A stretch of 64,000 nucleotides of DNA from Eukaryota sp. TZLM1-RC (taxonomy: Eukaryota; Metamonada: BaSk clade). The position numbers and the translations under genes are program-made. The stretch is taken from positions 2,232,001 through 2,296,000 of the forward strand of contig JAUPSS010000002.1 of assembly GCA_040285825.1 (NCBI GenBank), in the 5' to 3' direction. Shown in pieces: positions 50,205 to 60,379 of the stretch (positions within the stretch are counted from its first letter, which is position 1; each line of letters starts with the position of its first letter). The notes beneath the pieces are model-generated. The model did no database searches. It had not been told where the DNA came from and saw only the letters and a program-made list of their open reading frames with translations.

Positions 50205-51413
50205 TTAATTTTTCCTTTTTTCTGACATTAATTTCAATAAAGAAGTTGCTTCATGAACTTTGCCTAATGAAGAAGTGCAAAGTGTTTGAAGATCAACATA
50301 CACGTCATCAATGTTAACTAAATTTGACCTCAAGAGTGACTGTGACCACACAACGACCAATCGGGAAAGTCGATGTTGCTGATTGGGGTCGAGAGTTTCA
50401 TCCTGACAGACAGAAACTGCTGATCGAAGGTAAGCAGTTACATAATGTGTTTTTAGCAATTTCTTTAACGCAAGTCGATTAATGCAATCAAGTGTTTTCA
50501 AAGAAGGTGGTAACGTCATCAAAATCGAGAGGTAAGGGTTAGATTCATCGGCAGTTGATTGACCATCAAGGATGTTAGTCAAGAATTCGACTGCTGTGAT
50601 AAAGTTATTATCCAGCAAGTGCTCAAATTTAAATGGTGGTAATAAAGCAGTTAGATCTTCAGAGGTGCAGCCGTTCATCAATCTATGAAGGCTTTCCACA
50701 TCACCTGACGTCAAGGCATTTTTGGTTGCATTCTCTAAAAAATCCAACAACTCTGAACGTTCTTTCAATTCTTCCGTTGTTTCAATGTCCATCCATAGAG
50801 GGACAGGGGGAAGAATTGGTATAGGAACCCAGGATATGTTGGGCAGCTCTTTTCCAGATTGAAGTGGAAAGGGTGGAGGTCTAACGTATTGGGTATTCAA
50901 TGTGGAAAAGAAATCCTCAGGGTTCTGGAGTACAGATGAATCTGGATGGGGATAAGTGTCAGGAGCAGCAGGCATACGGAGACGAGCAGAAACAGAGAGG
51001 TTGGGAGATGGTTGAAGGAATGGTAGACCAGCTGACTCCTGGGGTGGGGGCAGTTCTTTGAGGATGGCCACGGGAGATTTATTTGAACAGACTGAAGAAT
51101 TTGAGTTGAATAAGAGCTGAACAAAGGATCTTTCAGCGTCAGAAGTTGTAGGGAGACGAACTGCGTCAGCTACACAAGCGCTAAAAGGGTGATTCCTAGG
51201 GAAAATGCTGAAAAGAATAAATAAGGAAGCTAGTCGCTGAGGTATGCTAAGACTAACATCATCTTCGAGAAGAATTAGCAGATGGCAGCCAGCAGCAAAC
51301 TTTAGAGCCTCTGTATTGAAGATTTTAATGATGCTGTTGAATATGGTACCAAGGGGACGAGTTTCATTCTTGATGGCATTGCAGAGAGCCTCTTTATGCT
51401 CTGCAGACAGCAT
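50205..51413 (-). CDS. CNOT11: CNOT11, CCR4-NOT complex subunit 11
   Basis: A complete 402-codon ORF. The C-terminal half matches the CNOT11 (C2orf29) family: YVRPPPFPL and WVPIPILPPVPLWMD lead into helices including NPYLSILMTLPPSLKTLDCINRL and HYVTAYLRSAVSVCQ. RLSRLVVVWSQSLLRSNLVNI and DVYVDLQTLCTSSLGKVHEATSLLKLM come next, ending close to the stop. The N-terminal half (1-130) is an alpha-helical region equivalent to the MIF4G-like N-terminal domain. CNOT11 binds CNOT10 and the N-terminus of CNOT1 in the cytoplasmic mRNA deadenylase complex. Single exon; start at the first Met. Confidence 0.82.
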   Translation of the reverse strand: MLSAEHKEALCNAIKNETRPLGTIFNSIIKIFNTEALKFAAGCHLLILLEDDVSLSIPQRLASLFILFSIFPRNHPFSACVADAVRLPTTSDAERSFVQLLFNSNSSVCSNKSPVAILKELPPPQESAGLPFLQPSPNLSVSARLRMPAAPDTYPHPDSSVLQNPEDFFSTLNTQYVRPPPFPLQSGKELPNISWVPIPILPPVPLWMDIETTEELKERSELLDFLENATKNALTSGDVESLHRLMNGCTSEDLTALLPPFKFEHLLDNNFITAVEFLTNILDGQSTADESNPYLSILMTLPPSLKTLDCINRLALKKLLKTHYVTAYLRSAVSVCQDETLDPNQQHRLSRLVVVWSQSLLRSNLVNIDDVYVDLQTLCTSSLGKVHEATSLLKLMSEKRKN

Positions 51414-52374
51414 TACACTGATGAACGATCGTTTATGATGTGGAAAACAACAAGAGTAAAAATCAATAAATTTTATAAATGAGAATATGGACTATGATTG
51501 AGCTTGTTTCTATTTATGTGAAGTGAATAGTGAAAGTAATGTGCCTCCATCTTTGTTTTAGTCATAGTGTTTAGTTTTATTACATGTTGCTACAGTGAAT
51601 CTGTAGCATTCTTGGATTTTTACACCATATCCATCGGTGTATTGAATTATAATTGAAACAATTGTGGAATATTGACTACAATATGGTTTGTCAGATTTGC
51701 AGCTTCCACTGATAAATTGATTGAATAACTTAATACTTGGTAGATGATGTATTTTTCGAAAAAATCAAATTTTTGTAAAAAAAATATTTATTGAAAAATA
51801 ACAAGAATTATAAAAATATTAGCTTTTATTAATTGACAAATCACTAGTTGAAAAAAAGTAAATGGTCATTTCTCAAAAAATTTTCATTCACCACCTCAAT
51901 TAACCACACTTTGAAATACCTTACCTCTTGGGACAATCATATTCTGCTGAAATCAATAATACTGAGCCTTAGGGAACCAATATTACCTAATAAGAAAGAA
52001 ACAAATTAGAAGAATTCGGACAAAATTAGATTCATGTGATACAAATAGGAAAACAAAAAATTTGAAGAACACCATTTAATTAATTCAATACTAGAAAAGT
52101 AACCTTCAAATAAAAAAAGCTTTTTCTGAAAGAAGGCTTATTGCTTCAATTTTACCATGTGGACTGATGCTGTAAGTTGCTCCTTAGAGATCATAAGAAA
52201 AGATCAAACTGGGAAAAGTCGGCTTAGCTTATGAAGCCAGAAAAAGGTGAAAAGGATCCGTACTCGACTAATTAGCTGAGTAATTATAATCAGTGAAAAT
52301 TAAATTAATTAAAGAAATTCGCTGGGCGATTGCAAGCAAACCAATTTTAAACATGAAACACCTACAAAGAATGT
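51414..52374. other. Intergenic, no gene seen
   Basis: About 960 bp, very AT-rich, with stops in all frames. The last part may hold the eroded upstream portion of the Fanzor family-C fragment, but nothing readable remains. Confidence 0.45.
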
Positions 52375-52614
52375 TGGTTATAGAAAGATGTTTAGATGTA
52401 ACTTCCGTCTATTACGGCTGGACGAATATAGAACAACTTGTCGATGTCATGCATGTGTAGTCGAGAGTAAAGATACCAACGGTCCTTAGAGATAGATCAC
52501 TGACTTGCAAGAAGTGTGGATGTCTATGGAATTGTAATGTCAATGCTGTACTTAATATGATTTATGTGGGAGATCAGTATGCTAAAGAAAATGAAAGACC
52601 TCAAGTTTTATAGG
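52375..52614 (+). pseudogene. Fanzor family C, 3' fragment
   Basis: Frames read MFRCNFRLLRLDEYRTTCRCHACV (alternative RuvC-II Glu in DEY, first zinc-ribbon cysteines). After a shift they continue SLTCKKCGCLWNCNVNAVLNM, then IYVGDQYAKENERPQVL and stop. The nucleotides match the 33-kb copy closely (AGTCGATGTCATACATGTGT versus TGTCGATGTCATGCATGTGT). About 60 bp between the two zinc-ribbon halves are deleted. The RuvC-III Asp is Asn (52536-52538). ACBP begins 46 bp after the stop. Confidence 0.7.
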
Positions 52615-52637
52615 TCTTGATTCATTTCATTAACATT

Positions 52638-52664
52638 GACATTAGTGTGCTATTAGCTGATGTC
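52638..52664 (+). ncRNA. Family-C Fanzor terminal hairpin overlapping the ACBP start codon
   Basis: 25 of 27 bases match 33743-33769. GACAT pairs with ATGTC and the stem extends about 8-9 bp with one G-U pair. The ATG of ACBP (52660-52662) lies in the 3' arm. Proposed element end and guide-RNA 3' end. Confidence 0.5.
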
Positions 52665-52917
52665 TTTGATTGAAACTTTTAATCAAAAAGCCAAGGACGT
52701 TCAGTCTCTTCCTTCGTGCTCCAATGAGAACAAGCTTACGCTTTATGGGCTGTACAAACAGGCAACTATTGGCGATAACAATGAAAAGGCCCCCATGAAA
52801 CTCAATGTGGTAAACTACAAGAAGTGGGATGCCTGGAACCAAAACAAGGGCATGTCAAAGGATGAAGCAATGAACCAGTATATATCACTTGTAGACTCTC
52901 TACTTTCAGCCCAGTAA
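52660..52917 (+). CDS. Acyl-CoA-binding protein
   Basis: An 85-codon ORF of typical ACBP length. The four-helix fold signatures are present: FNQKAKDVQSLP (helix 1), NENKLTLYGLYKQATIGD (helix 2, with the conserved L-x-L-Y-x-L-Y-K-Q-A-T-x-G-D core) and YKKWDAWNQNKGMSKDEAM (helix 3, K-W-x-A-W). ACBP binds medium to long acyl-CoA esters in the cytosol and buffers lipid metabolism. The start agrees with the family (MS-x-x-x-x-F). The ATG sits in the 3' arm of a Fanzor-derived hairpin, which leaves no native 5' UTR visible. Confidence 0.95.
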   Translation: MSLIETFNQKAKDVQSLPSCSNENKLTLYGLYKQATIGDNNEKAPMKLNVVNYKKWDAWNQNKGMSKDEAMNQYISLVDSLLSAQ

Positions 52918-53084
52918 GCACTTTATATTGTGGATAAATCTATTTGTTTCTTCGTTTCTTGTTAATTTTGATAATATAGCGAACACAAAGCTGTTGTCAA
53001 TATATAAAACACATGTGGGTAGACATTGTTTCATTATCCGACACTATTCCTTATATAAAACACATAAAAAATAAATAAGTTTAA

Positions 53085-54245
53085 TCAATCAACCATAATT
53101 CTTTCAAGTCCGGGCAGTAAATTCTTATAAGTTTCTAAATCAGCAGTAAACATCTCATCCAATTTCTCTTTTTGTTCCCCAACCTCCATAGCTAAAAGAC
53201 TGGAAACATTATTACTATAATACCTCTTCTTAACATCGCGCCTAAACTTGACAAACTCCACGCAATCTTCTTCTAAAAGTCCCTTCTGCTGTAAAGAAAC
53301 AAACCTGAAAAATTCGCAAGCCCTCAGTGCCAAATCATAATTGAGGGCAGTTTTCCTGCAGATATCCAGTAGTTTCTCTTTATTTATATAAGTTTCGTTT
53401 TCAAAATCACTCAATTTAACCCCGAAATCCCGAAATAACTGACAGTGAAATAAATCCAAAACTGAAACTATGCTATCACCTGGACTTTCTGGTAACACAT
53501 CCTTTGCTCCCACCTCTACAGCAGTCATATAAAGACTGGAAACCAGCTTCTTAGCCAGCCCAATTCCCCTAAAAGGAGGAAGAATAAATACTTGGGATAA
53601 ACGAAGCCTGGTAGAATCAGGATAGGCAAAGAAAGAGTAAGCAGTCATTGATCCAACCAAGGAGTAATTGGAAGAAGAAATCTTTTTGAGAACATAGAAC
53701 GAGGTCCAACCGGGTTCTTCCAGGTCTATTCTTCCAAATTCGTCAATGAAGAGGAACATTAGCGATTCTATACGTCTGTGTAAAGGCCAGATAGCAGGGC
53801 TGCTTGAGAGATTACACCTATTAATACAGTAAGTGACTCCTTCGTGGTAATAATCGCCAATGGTCTCCGTGTGGGTAAATAAGGGTGAAGTTTCAGAAGT
53901 AAAAGTTGATTCAAAGTGGGAAAGTGATGTTGTAAGAAGGGGTTGTTGTTGCCCAGGAGGACTCAAAAGGTTCGCTATATGCTTGTCAACATCAGTACAG
54001 TCTTTTTCCTGAGCATCACTAGAAAAAGCGTAGTAACAATCCAATGTGGAACCATTGTAGTAAATATCAATTCTGGGATTGGTATGACCCTTAATAACTT
54101 CGTCAGGGAAAACTTGATGTGTCAAATCTGGATTAAACTCAGGGGTAGATGAAGTGCAACTGTCATAGATCTTGATAAATGTGACTTCATTGGAATCAAC
54201 ACCAGTTATTTCAGGATCAAGTTCAGAGTTTTGTTGGTTGTTCAT
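53085..54245 (-). CDS. HAT1: Histone acetyltransferase type B catalytic subunit (HAT1)
   Basis: A complete 386-codon ORF. The N-terminal HAT1 domain is at about 20-150 (FNPDLTHQVFPDEVIKGH, IDIYYNGSTLDCYYAF). The GNAT domain follows: WPLHRRIESLMFLFIDE, WTSFYVLKK, then motif A RLRLSQVFILPPFRGIGLAKKLV at about 213-235 with the acetyl-CoA loop R-G-I-G-L-A. DVLPESPGDS stands where HAT1 proteins have the D-I-T-A-E-D-P-S-like segment. HAT1 acetylates newly made histone H4 at Lys5 and Lys12 with Rbap46/48. Convergent with ACBP, about 170 bp apart. Single exon. Confidence 0.88.
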   Translation of the reverse strand: MNNQQNSELDPEITGVDSNEVTFIKIYDSCTSSTPEFNPDLTHQVFPDEVIKGHTNPRIDIYYNGSTLDCYYAFSSDAQEKDCTDVDKHIANLLSPPGQQQPLLTTSLSHFESTFTSETSPLFTHTETIGDYYHEGVTYCINRCNLSSSPAIWPLHRRIESLMFLFIDEFGRIDLEEPGWTSFYVLKKISSSNYSLVGSMTAYSFFAYPDSTRLRLSQVFILPPFRGIGLAKKLVSSLYMTAVEVGAKDVLPESPGDSIVSVLDLFHCQLFRDFGVKLSDFENETYINKEKLLDICRKTALNYDLALRACEFFRFVSLQQKGLLEEDCVEFVKFRRDVKKRYYSNNVSSLLAMEVGEQKEKLDEMFTADLETYKNLLPGLERIMVD

Positions 54246-54933
54246 AGACTTGGACTGAGCAAAAAGGCAAGTTTGAGTAAGAAATCAGAAAATGATTTGG
54301 AAAAATCTGATTTCTCTGACAGGTTTTGAAAAAACTGTCATTTCAAAAGGTGAGGGTCAACTTCTACCAGTCATACAAGTAATTGGAAAGGAAATATGAG
54401 TGGAATTTCTGTCAATAATTAAAGCGGAAGCGGAAATAGAAAGGTGAAATTAGACAATTAACAGTTATAAGTTGAACTCCAATTAAAAGCAATGAGTAAT
54501 TTTCCAAAAATGGAAATGAAATTCTCTATTGATTATGTAAAACAATAAGTTTCTGATGCACTAATTCGTCCGTAATCAACCATGATAGGTTCTTCATCAA
54601 AATTTCTGGTATATAGTCTTCTTAAAATGTTGACCATTTATTTAAACATACTTTTGAGGATTCACAAAAGAAGCCTAAACTTTAGCCTGGGAGAAATGGA
54701 AATTAAATCCACAAGTACAGTCCCCCTTTTTAATGGAAAGTTGTACTTTTATTTCTGAATTAAGAACAACATTTCAACTTTTTAGAATTATGCCACCTGA
54801 AAAGTTCAAAAATCTGTTGAAGAAAATTTTTAGAATTTGAAATCATCGACACCGATTGTCATTGGCTGTCCACTTTGATTGATTTACTTCGTAGAATCTT
54901 TAAGAATCTGCAATTAATTCCTCCTTGAATGTA
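54246..54933. other. Intergenic, no gene or LTR seen
   Basis: About 690 bp between HAT1 and the truncated gag-pol ORF. No integrase motif, polypurine tract or LTR could be recognised, so the gypsy element appears to have lost its 3' end here. Confidence 0.5.
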
Positions 54934-57900
54934 TTACCTACTGCTGATAACATTTCTGTCTGTGAATATAACCAGTTTCCTTCCTTTCAAGTAGTTTTCA
55001 AAACCACTTTGAGTTAACATGAGCAGGATGGCATAGAGTTCCTTTTGGTTTGTCGGCCAGTTCTTTTGCGAGTTGGTTAACAACCGGCTGAAGAAGCTGA
55101 TAGGCCTACATTTCCTGTTGATCAGGGGGGTACCGGGGTCGTCTACTTGTTCGATTTGTTCCCATATGACGCCGCCTACAGCAATGTCGGATGCATCGCA
55201 ACTAATTAAGATTTGGTTTTCCAGCGGAGGTAAGCTGAGCGGCATGTGCTTTGCTATCAGTTGGTTGATCTTTTGAAGGAGTCCGTCGTGCATGTCGGTC
55301 CATTGAAGGCGTTGCGCGCGGGGTTTGGGTTTAACGTTGGAGTTATTTCCATCCTTCTTAGTCAATCTGATGATAGGAGCGATGAGCTCAGATACCTGAG
55401 GAAGCCATTCTCTAATGAAGTTGACTGATCCTACGAGGCTGCGGAAGTCTTTGATTGTCTTTGGTCTAGGTAGATTCAACAAAGATTCAACGCGAGTGGG
55501 ATCGATAGTCCGTTGTTTGTTTTGGAAAACACTGCCCAGTATCTTGATTGGGTGTCTGGAAGACACGAAATGGCACTTTGGAAGTCCCAAGGAAACTCTT
55601 TTGCATCTGGCTTGATCAAGGACGCGATGGAGGCGTTCAATGAATTCGTCAAAGGTTGAACCAATGATTATGATGTCATCTATGTAAATGAAGACACCGT
55701 CTCCAGAGAAGATGTCAGCCATGACGTTTTGGAAAACGGCTGGGACATTCTTTAGGCCAAAAGCTGCACGTTTGAACATGATGTTTTTGCCAGGAATGCT
55801 CAGGGCTGTTTTCTGCCAATCCTTTTCAGCAATCTTGAGTTGCCAAAAGGCTTTGGGGAGGTCAAGGGTGCCTATGTAGTTCGCTTGGGAGAGAAATACC
55901 AGCACATCGGAGATCCTTGGAAGGTTGGGCTCAACAGAAATGGTGTTGGCGTTGACTCCGTCCTTGCCACTATAGTCACCGGTAAGGCGGGGCTTACGGT
56001 GATCTGGGTAGACTACCAGACAGACAGGGGAGCTGAACTCATGGTTCGATGGAACAGCGAATCCTGAGTCTACGAGTTCGTCGAAAATTTGGTTAGCGAC
56101 CTCTAGCCTGGCTGGATTCAGGGTCCTGGGGGGTCTTCTAACTCTGACGTCTTCATTGTAGAAGTTGATTTCCATTGGAGGGCAATCAATACCTTCAGCA
56201 TGAGGCTTGAGGGTAAATACGTCTTCGAACTCTTTCAAGGTTTGAAGTAGGGACTTCTTGAAATGGTCGTTGTCGAGGTTGATGGTACAACCAGATGAGT
56301 TGATGTGTTCCAACCAACGTGTGGAAACGTTGACGACTTCTGAAGCTTGCGATATTCGATGGTCGAATTCGGCTTCAGGTAATAGTAATGTGCGACAGGC
56401 GTCGTCCATTCTAATATAAATGCCCTTGTTGTTCATCAGTCCAAGGTGACTCAGCAAGTCAGCACCAATGAGAATGGTCTCATGTCCAGGAACGATGCTG
56501 AACTTGTGTTTCACATGTACAATCTGGGTAACACAGCCTAGTCTAATACTAAGGGTTCCAGAAGCAGTACCAAGGGACTGTGAGGTAGTTCCATCAGTAA
56601 TCTTGTAGGATATGGTTTCGTTGGAACGTGCCATGTTACAATTACTGATGACGTCTTCCGTGACTACTGAGCATGTTGCGCCAGAGTCGATTATGCCTTT
56701 AATCTCGACATTGTTGATCGAGAAGTTTAATTGAAGGCAGTTGGTTGTGGACTTTATGGATTGTACCATGAATATTGTATCCAAATCATATTCAGCTTGT
56801 TCTGAGAAGAAACTAGCTTGAATGTTGTGTGTCTTGGTATGTTCCAAGTTGGCCAAAGGATTGATTAGGGAATCTTTCCATGTTGTGTTTTCTGTGTGGG
56901 AATGTGTTGTAGTTGTAGGGGGTATGGTTTCAAAACTGCGTAAATAGTGACGGGAACGTTTATTATATGATGAAGAGCCTCTGCCTCTGCCGCGAGTGCC
57001 TCTTCGACTACGGAAACCAGAACCTCTAGAACTTCTGCCTCGAGCTTTGTGTTGAGCTTGTTGCTCTCTCCACTTTTTGCTTCTTTGGCAGTCCTCACTA
57101 GGGCACCTTTCAGTCGGATGACCCATTTGTTTACAGAAATTGCATTGAACGTTGGCATCAGACTGAGTGGAAGACGGTTGAGTAGAGCATCCTTCTCGTC
57201 GTTGTTGTTTTGGGCACCTACCAGAGCTGGAACCTCTTGGTTTGGGGATAGCAGGGGGAGAAGGTACCGTCTGTCTGCGACGGTTCTCAGTCTGAAACGA
57301 GATTCTATTTTGATACAAGAAGTCCACGTGGTTGATCTGCTCCTTAAAAGATCTAGCATTACAGAAATTTTCGTATTCTATTTGGAGAACACTGAAAAAT
57401 TCTCCTAGGGTGTGGCCATCTGAGTAATAATGGGAGGGATTGGACCAGATCCTGAGGAGTCTGTCCCTGATGATGGTAATACCGATGCTTTCAATAACGT
57501 GAGAGGCAATTTCCCATTCAGGAAGTCGGTCGACGGGGTTTCCGTGGATGGTGATGTGTCTCATTTGTTGAGTCAGACCACGAACGTCTTGGATAGCGGT
57601 GGAACGCGTTAAGACTCTGCCTATGTTAAGCATGAAGTCTATCCATCTGTTACCATAATCTCTCTCAGACCAATCCATGTGTACAGCATGAAGTGCGTCC
57701 AGGGCTTGATCCAGTCTACTGAATTGGGTTCTCCTTAGGATCTGTTCCCAAATTTTGCGTTCGTCTCTGCTGGTTGGGACCATGGCGGAGGAAATTGAAA
57801 GGCCAGTGCCTTGATACCTTAAAGCGTTGAGAGCTTCAGGTGTAACGCATTCAGCTAAGCCTCTGGGACTAATGCGCATGGCAGATCTGAAGAGATCCCA

Positions 57901-60261
57901 TTCATGAATTGGTTCACTGTCAAACCGTTGATTAGATGCCAGTTCTGCTGATCTAGCTAGTTCAAGTTCTTCGCGAAGTCTAGCAACTTCGCTGGCTAAA
58001 GCAACTTGGGCAGGATCCTCGATGTTACCTCGAGCTTCGTCTACAATTCTATCCGTACGACTCCAGAGGATAAACTTGTTAACAAACTTGAGGAGTTTAT
58101 CAACGTCTCTTAGATCAGTCGCGTCGAGAGTTGGACGTTTAGGGCGGTCTCTGCGTCTGTTGTCTCTATCTCTTGATCCCACCATGGAAGATAGGAGAAG
58201 GTTACTATCGTAAGTACCTGAGAAAGTAGAACGTGAAGAACTAACCGTAGAAGGTGTTGGTTGAGCCGTGTGTTGTGAACTTGTTGAACCAGTGGAAGGA
58301 GGTGTGGGTGGAACCAGTGATTGTTCCATAGGCTGTGCAGGTGCTGGAGTTTGTTCCATTGGTGCTAGCACAGTTGGAATTGAGTCTGGAGTTGGGGACT
58401 CATCACTGACTTCTACTACAACATCCTCTTCAGTTTGTTCCATGGGAGGATTATGCGAGGGTTCTGTAGAAGTTTCCATAGGTTGATCTGCGGAAGGTGG
58501 AACTTCACGTTGGTGAGGTTCAGGAGAAGGTTCTATCTCTTCAATCTGGGCTGGAACCTGGTAAGAAGAGATCGCTGGTTGAACCAAGCGTGTTTTCTCT
58601 ATACGACCTTCTATCATTACCCTATTTAACATCCTGGATTCTATGCATCCAGGGAAAACGGTGACGAGCTGGAGGGCTCTTTGAAGATTGCCTGATCTTC
58701 TGTGGTCAGGACCACAATATGAAGCTATATGGTCAGGACGTCTGTCGTAAAGAAAGAGTCTTTCACCATATGTGGTTTCGGTAAACCACCACCCTGTTCT
58801 ATAATCTCTGTCGATAAGGATATCGAGAGATGCGTTGTACCCAGGGCTGAACCTAGGGTATGGGCAAGGGTTGTGAACATTTAAGAAGAGGTTGTCTTCA
58901 TCTCCAGCGAAGCGTCTGAATACTCCTTCTCGAGTAGTTCTCATGAACCTAACTCCGGTTCTTGGGTCGTAAGTTGGTTCTGGGTCATTCTTGGAGGTTT
59001 CTGGGGTGATCCTTTCGTCGGTAAGAAATGGACCTATTCTGGGAGAGATCCATAATCCTAAGTCGTTCTCGACTTTGGGACCGTAGAAAGGAGGACGTTT
59101 GTTGCTCATCTCCGTGGGAGGGATGGTCTCTGGATCCTCTGGAATGACTTGTGTATCCCTATATCTAGCATAAGGATTGTGCTGACGGGAAGCACCATGA
59201 TGAACACTCGAGCTAGCGTAGGAGCTAGTTTGAGAAGGGGTAGGTTGAGCAAGTGTAGAGGATGTTCCTCTTCTAACTTCAATCTCTCTATCCAGTCTTT
59301 TTCTGTGTTCCCAGTTACGTTCTTCTTGAAGAAAACGCTCTACATATTCTTTAGAGACCTCACCAGGAATTCTGTCAATTTCAGATGGAGGTGCCGTGGA
59401 AGGGACCTGATGTTGAGGTAGAGGGGAGAATTCCTTGGGAGGTTCCTCGTACTCTACCAAATCTGAAAAGATTTGTTCGTACTTTTTCCTTTTCTCTTCA
59501 GAAAGATATGAAGGAAGGTGCGAAGGGCTAGGAATGGAATCACTAGCCTGGTGAGGGGAAATAGACAGATTATTAACTCCACTAACTGTTGAAGTTAGAG
59601 GAGATCCTGAAGTTGGAACAGCAGGATTTTGAATATTCCTCCTAACAGTTGGAACTGGAGGGAGGAGCTGTTGAGGATGAGAGGGTGGAACCTCAGAACT
59701 GGATGGAAGGGATGAAGATGGTACTTCAATGGCCTTCTTAGAGGAGGAAGAGGGTTGGTCTTCCAATCCTTCTTGTGACGCGAGAGAAGGTTGAACAGTC
59801 TCTCTGTTCTGAGTAGAAGGTGAAGGTGGTACTTCAGAACTTCTTTCATGGAGGGGAGAAGGTGGGACTTCAGAGACCCTCAACTGCGAAGGAGGGAGAG
59901 GAGCAACGGAATCCTCTGCGTCCTCGTCGTCGTAGGAGACCAACGAAGGACTTCTTCCTTCCGAAGGAACAGAATCCTTGGGAGGGTTGTCTCCTTCCAC
60001 AGGAACGGAATCCTGAGGAGGGGAGCTTCCTTCCATGGGAACGGAATCCCCTGGAAGGGAACTGTCTTCCTTTGGGATGGAACCCTCAGGGAGAGTTGCT
60101 TCAGGAAGCGCAGAAGCTTCAACCGAAGAAGGAGGCATGGAAGCAGGGTCTGTGGTTAGTGGTGAGGAAGAGGGACCAGTCTCTTCCTCAAGGATCCTAC
60201 GTTGAGCCGGGGACGACCCAATACGTATTGATGGTCTTGGCTGTTGGTTATTGTCAGACAT
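54934..60261 (-). CDS. Ty3/gypsy Gag-Pol polyprotein, long intact ORF ending inside RNase H
   Basis: An uninterrupted 1775-codon ORF. Residues 1-700 are a Pro/Ser/Glu-rich Gag lead with VPPSPSSS-type and DSVPxEGxSPP repeats. The capsid-like helical part is at about 740-1000. The CCHC knuckle CNFCKQMGHPTERC is at about 1070, followed by an RGR-rich stretch. The protease is IIDSGATCSVVTE (intact D-S-G-A). RT has TLDLPKAFWQLKI and FIYIDDIIIIGS. RNase H begins ISCDASDIAVGGVIWEQ. The frame then ends in VIFTDRNVISSR instead of the expected FTDHRN-L-A continuation, and no integrase follows. Gag and Pol are fused in one frame. The ORF is far more intact than its relatives, so it is probably young but 3'-truncated. 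No LTR pair was found. Confidence 0.85.
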   Translation of the reverse strand: MSDNNQQPRPSIRIGSSPAQRRILEEETGPSSSPLTTDPASMPPSSVEASALPEATLPEGSIPKEDSSLPGDSVPMEGSSPPQDSVPVEGDNPPKDSVPSEGRSPSLVSYDDEDAEDSVAPLPPSQLRVSEVPPSPLHERSSEVPPSPSTQNRETVQPSLASQEGLEDQPSSSSKKAIEVPSSSLPSSSEVPPSHPQQLLPPVPTVRRNIQNPAVPTSGSPLTSTVSGVNNLSISPHQASDSIPSPSHLPSYLSEEKRKKYEQIFSDLVEYEEPPKEFSPLPQHQVPSTAPPSEIDRIPGEVSKEYVERFLQEERNWEHRKRLDREIEVRRGTSSTLAQPTPSQTSSYASSSVHHGASRQHNPYARYRDTQVIPEDPETIPPTEMSNKRPPFYGPKVENDLGLWISPRIGPFLTDERITPETSKNDPEPTYDPRTGVRFMRTTREGVFRRFAGDEDNLFLNVHNPCPYPRFSPGYNASLDILIDRDYRTGWWFTETTYGERLFLYDRRPDHIASYCGPDHRRSGNLQRALQLVTVFPGCIESRMLNRVMIEGRIEKTRLVQPAISSYQVPAQIEEIEPSPEPHQREVPPSADQPMETSTEPSHNPPMEQTEEDVVVEVSDESPTPDSIPTVLAPMEQTPAPAQPMEQSLVPPTPPSTGSTSSQHTAQPTPSTVSSSRSTFSGTYDSNLLLSSMVGSRDRDNRRRDRPKRPTLDATDLRDVDKLLKFVNKFILWSRTDRIVDEARGNIEDPAQVALASEVARLREELELARSAELASNQRFDSEPIHEWDLFRSAMRISPRGLAECVTPEALNALRYQGTGLSISSAMVPTSRDERKIWEQILRRTQFSRLDQALDALHAVHMDWSERDYGNRWIDFMLNIGRVLTRSTAIQDVRGLTQQMRHITIHGNPVDRLPEWEIASHVIESIGITIIRDRLLRIWSNPSHYYSDGHTLGEFFSVLQIEYENFCNARSFKEQINHVDFLYQNRISFQTENRRRQTVPSPPAIPKPRGSSSGRCPKQQRREGCSTQPSSTQSDANVQCNFCKQMGHPTERCPSEDCQRSKKWREQQAQHKARGRSSRGSGFRSRRGTRGRGRGSSSYNKRSRHYLRSFETIPPTTTTHSHTENTTWKDSLINPLANLEHTKTHNIQASFFSEQAEYDLDTIFMVQSIKSTTNCLQLNFSINNVEIKGIIDSGATCSVVTEDVISNCNMARSNETISYKITDGTTSQSLGTASGTLSIRLGCVTQIVHVKHKFSIVPGHETILIGADLLSHLGLMNNKGIYIRMDDACRTLLLPEAEFDHRISQASEVVNVSTRWLEHINSSGCTINLDNDHFKKSLLQTLKEFEDVFTLKPHAEGIDCPPMEINFYNEDVRVRRPPRTLNPARLEVANQIFDELVDSGFAVPSNHEFSSPVCLVVYPDHRKPRLTGDYSGKDGVNANTISVEPNLPRISDVLVFLSQANYIGTLDLPKAFWQLKIAEKDWQKTALSIPGKNIMFKRAAFGLKNVPAVFQNVMADIFSGDGVFIYIDDIIIIGSTFDEFIERLHRVLDQARCKRVSLGLPKCHFVSSRHPIKILGSVFQNKQRTIDPTRVESLLNLPRPKTIKDFRSLVGSVNFIREWLPQVSELIAPIIRLTKKDGNNSNVKPKPRAQRLQWTDMHDGLLQKINQLIAKHMPLSLPPLENQILISCDASDIAVGGVIWEQIEQVDDPGTPLINRKCRPISFFSRLLTNSQKNWPTNQKELYAILLMLTQSGFENYLKGRKLVIFTDRNVISSR

Positions 60262-60379
60262 ACAATGTAGAGTAACAGAAGAGTAATTTATTACGAAGAG
60301 GAATAGTATTCTCTCTTCTTAAGCTAACAGGCGGAATACTAATAACTAAACTATTAACTATAAATACTATTCAAGACTA

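Noticed and set aside
59820-60275. 151-codon plus-strand ORF, Arg/Glu/Gly-rich
   Set aside because: Antisense of the Pro/Ser-rich Gag N-terminus. The apparent repeats mirror the Gag repeats.
60262-60330. LTR (TGTTAGC...) upstream of the 1775-codon gag-pol
   Set aside because: A TG...CA segment can be drawn but no second copy exists in the window, so it is not supported.
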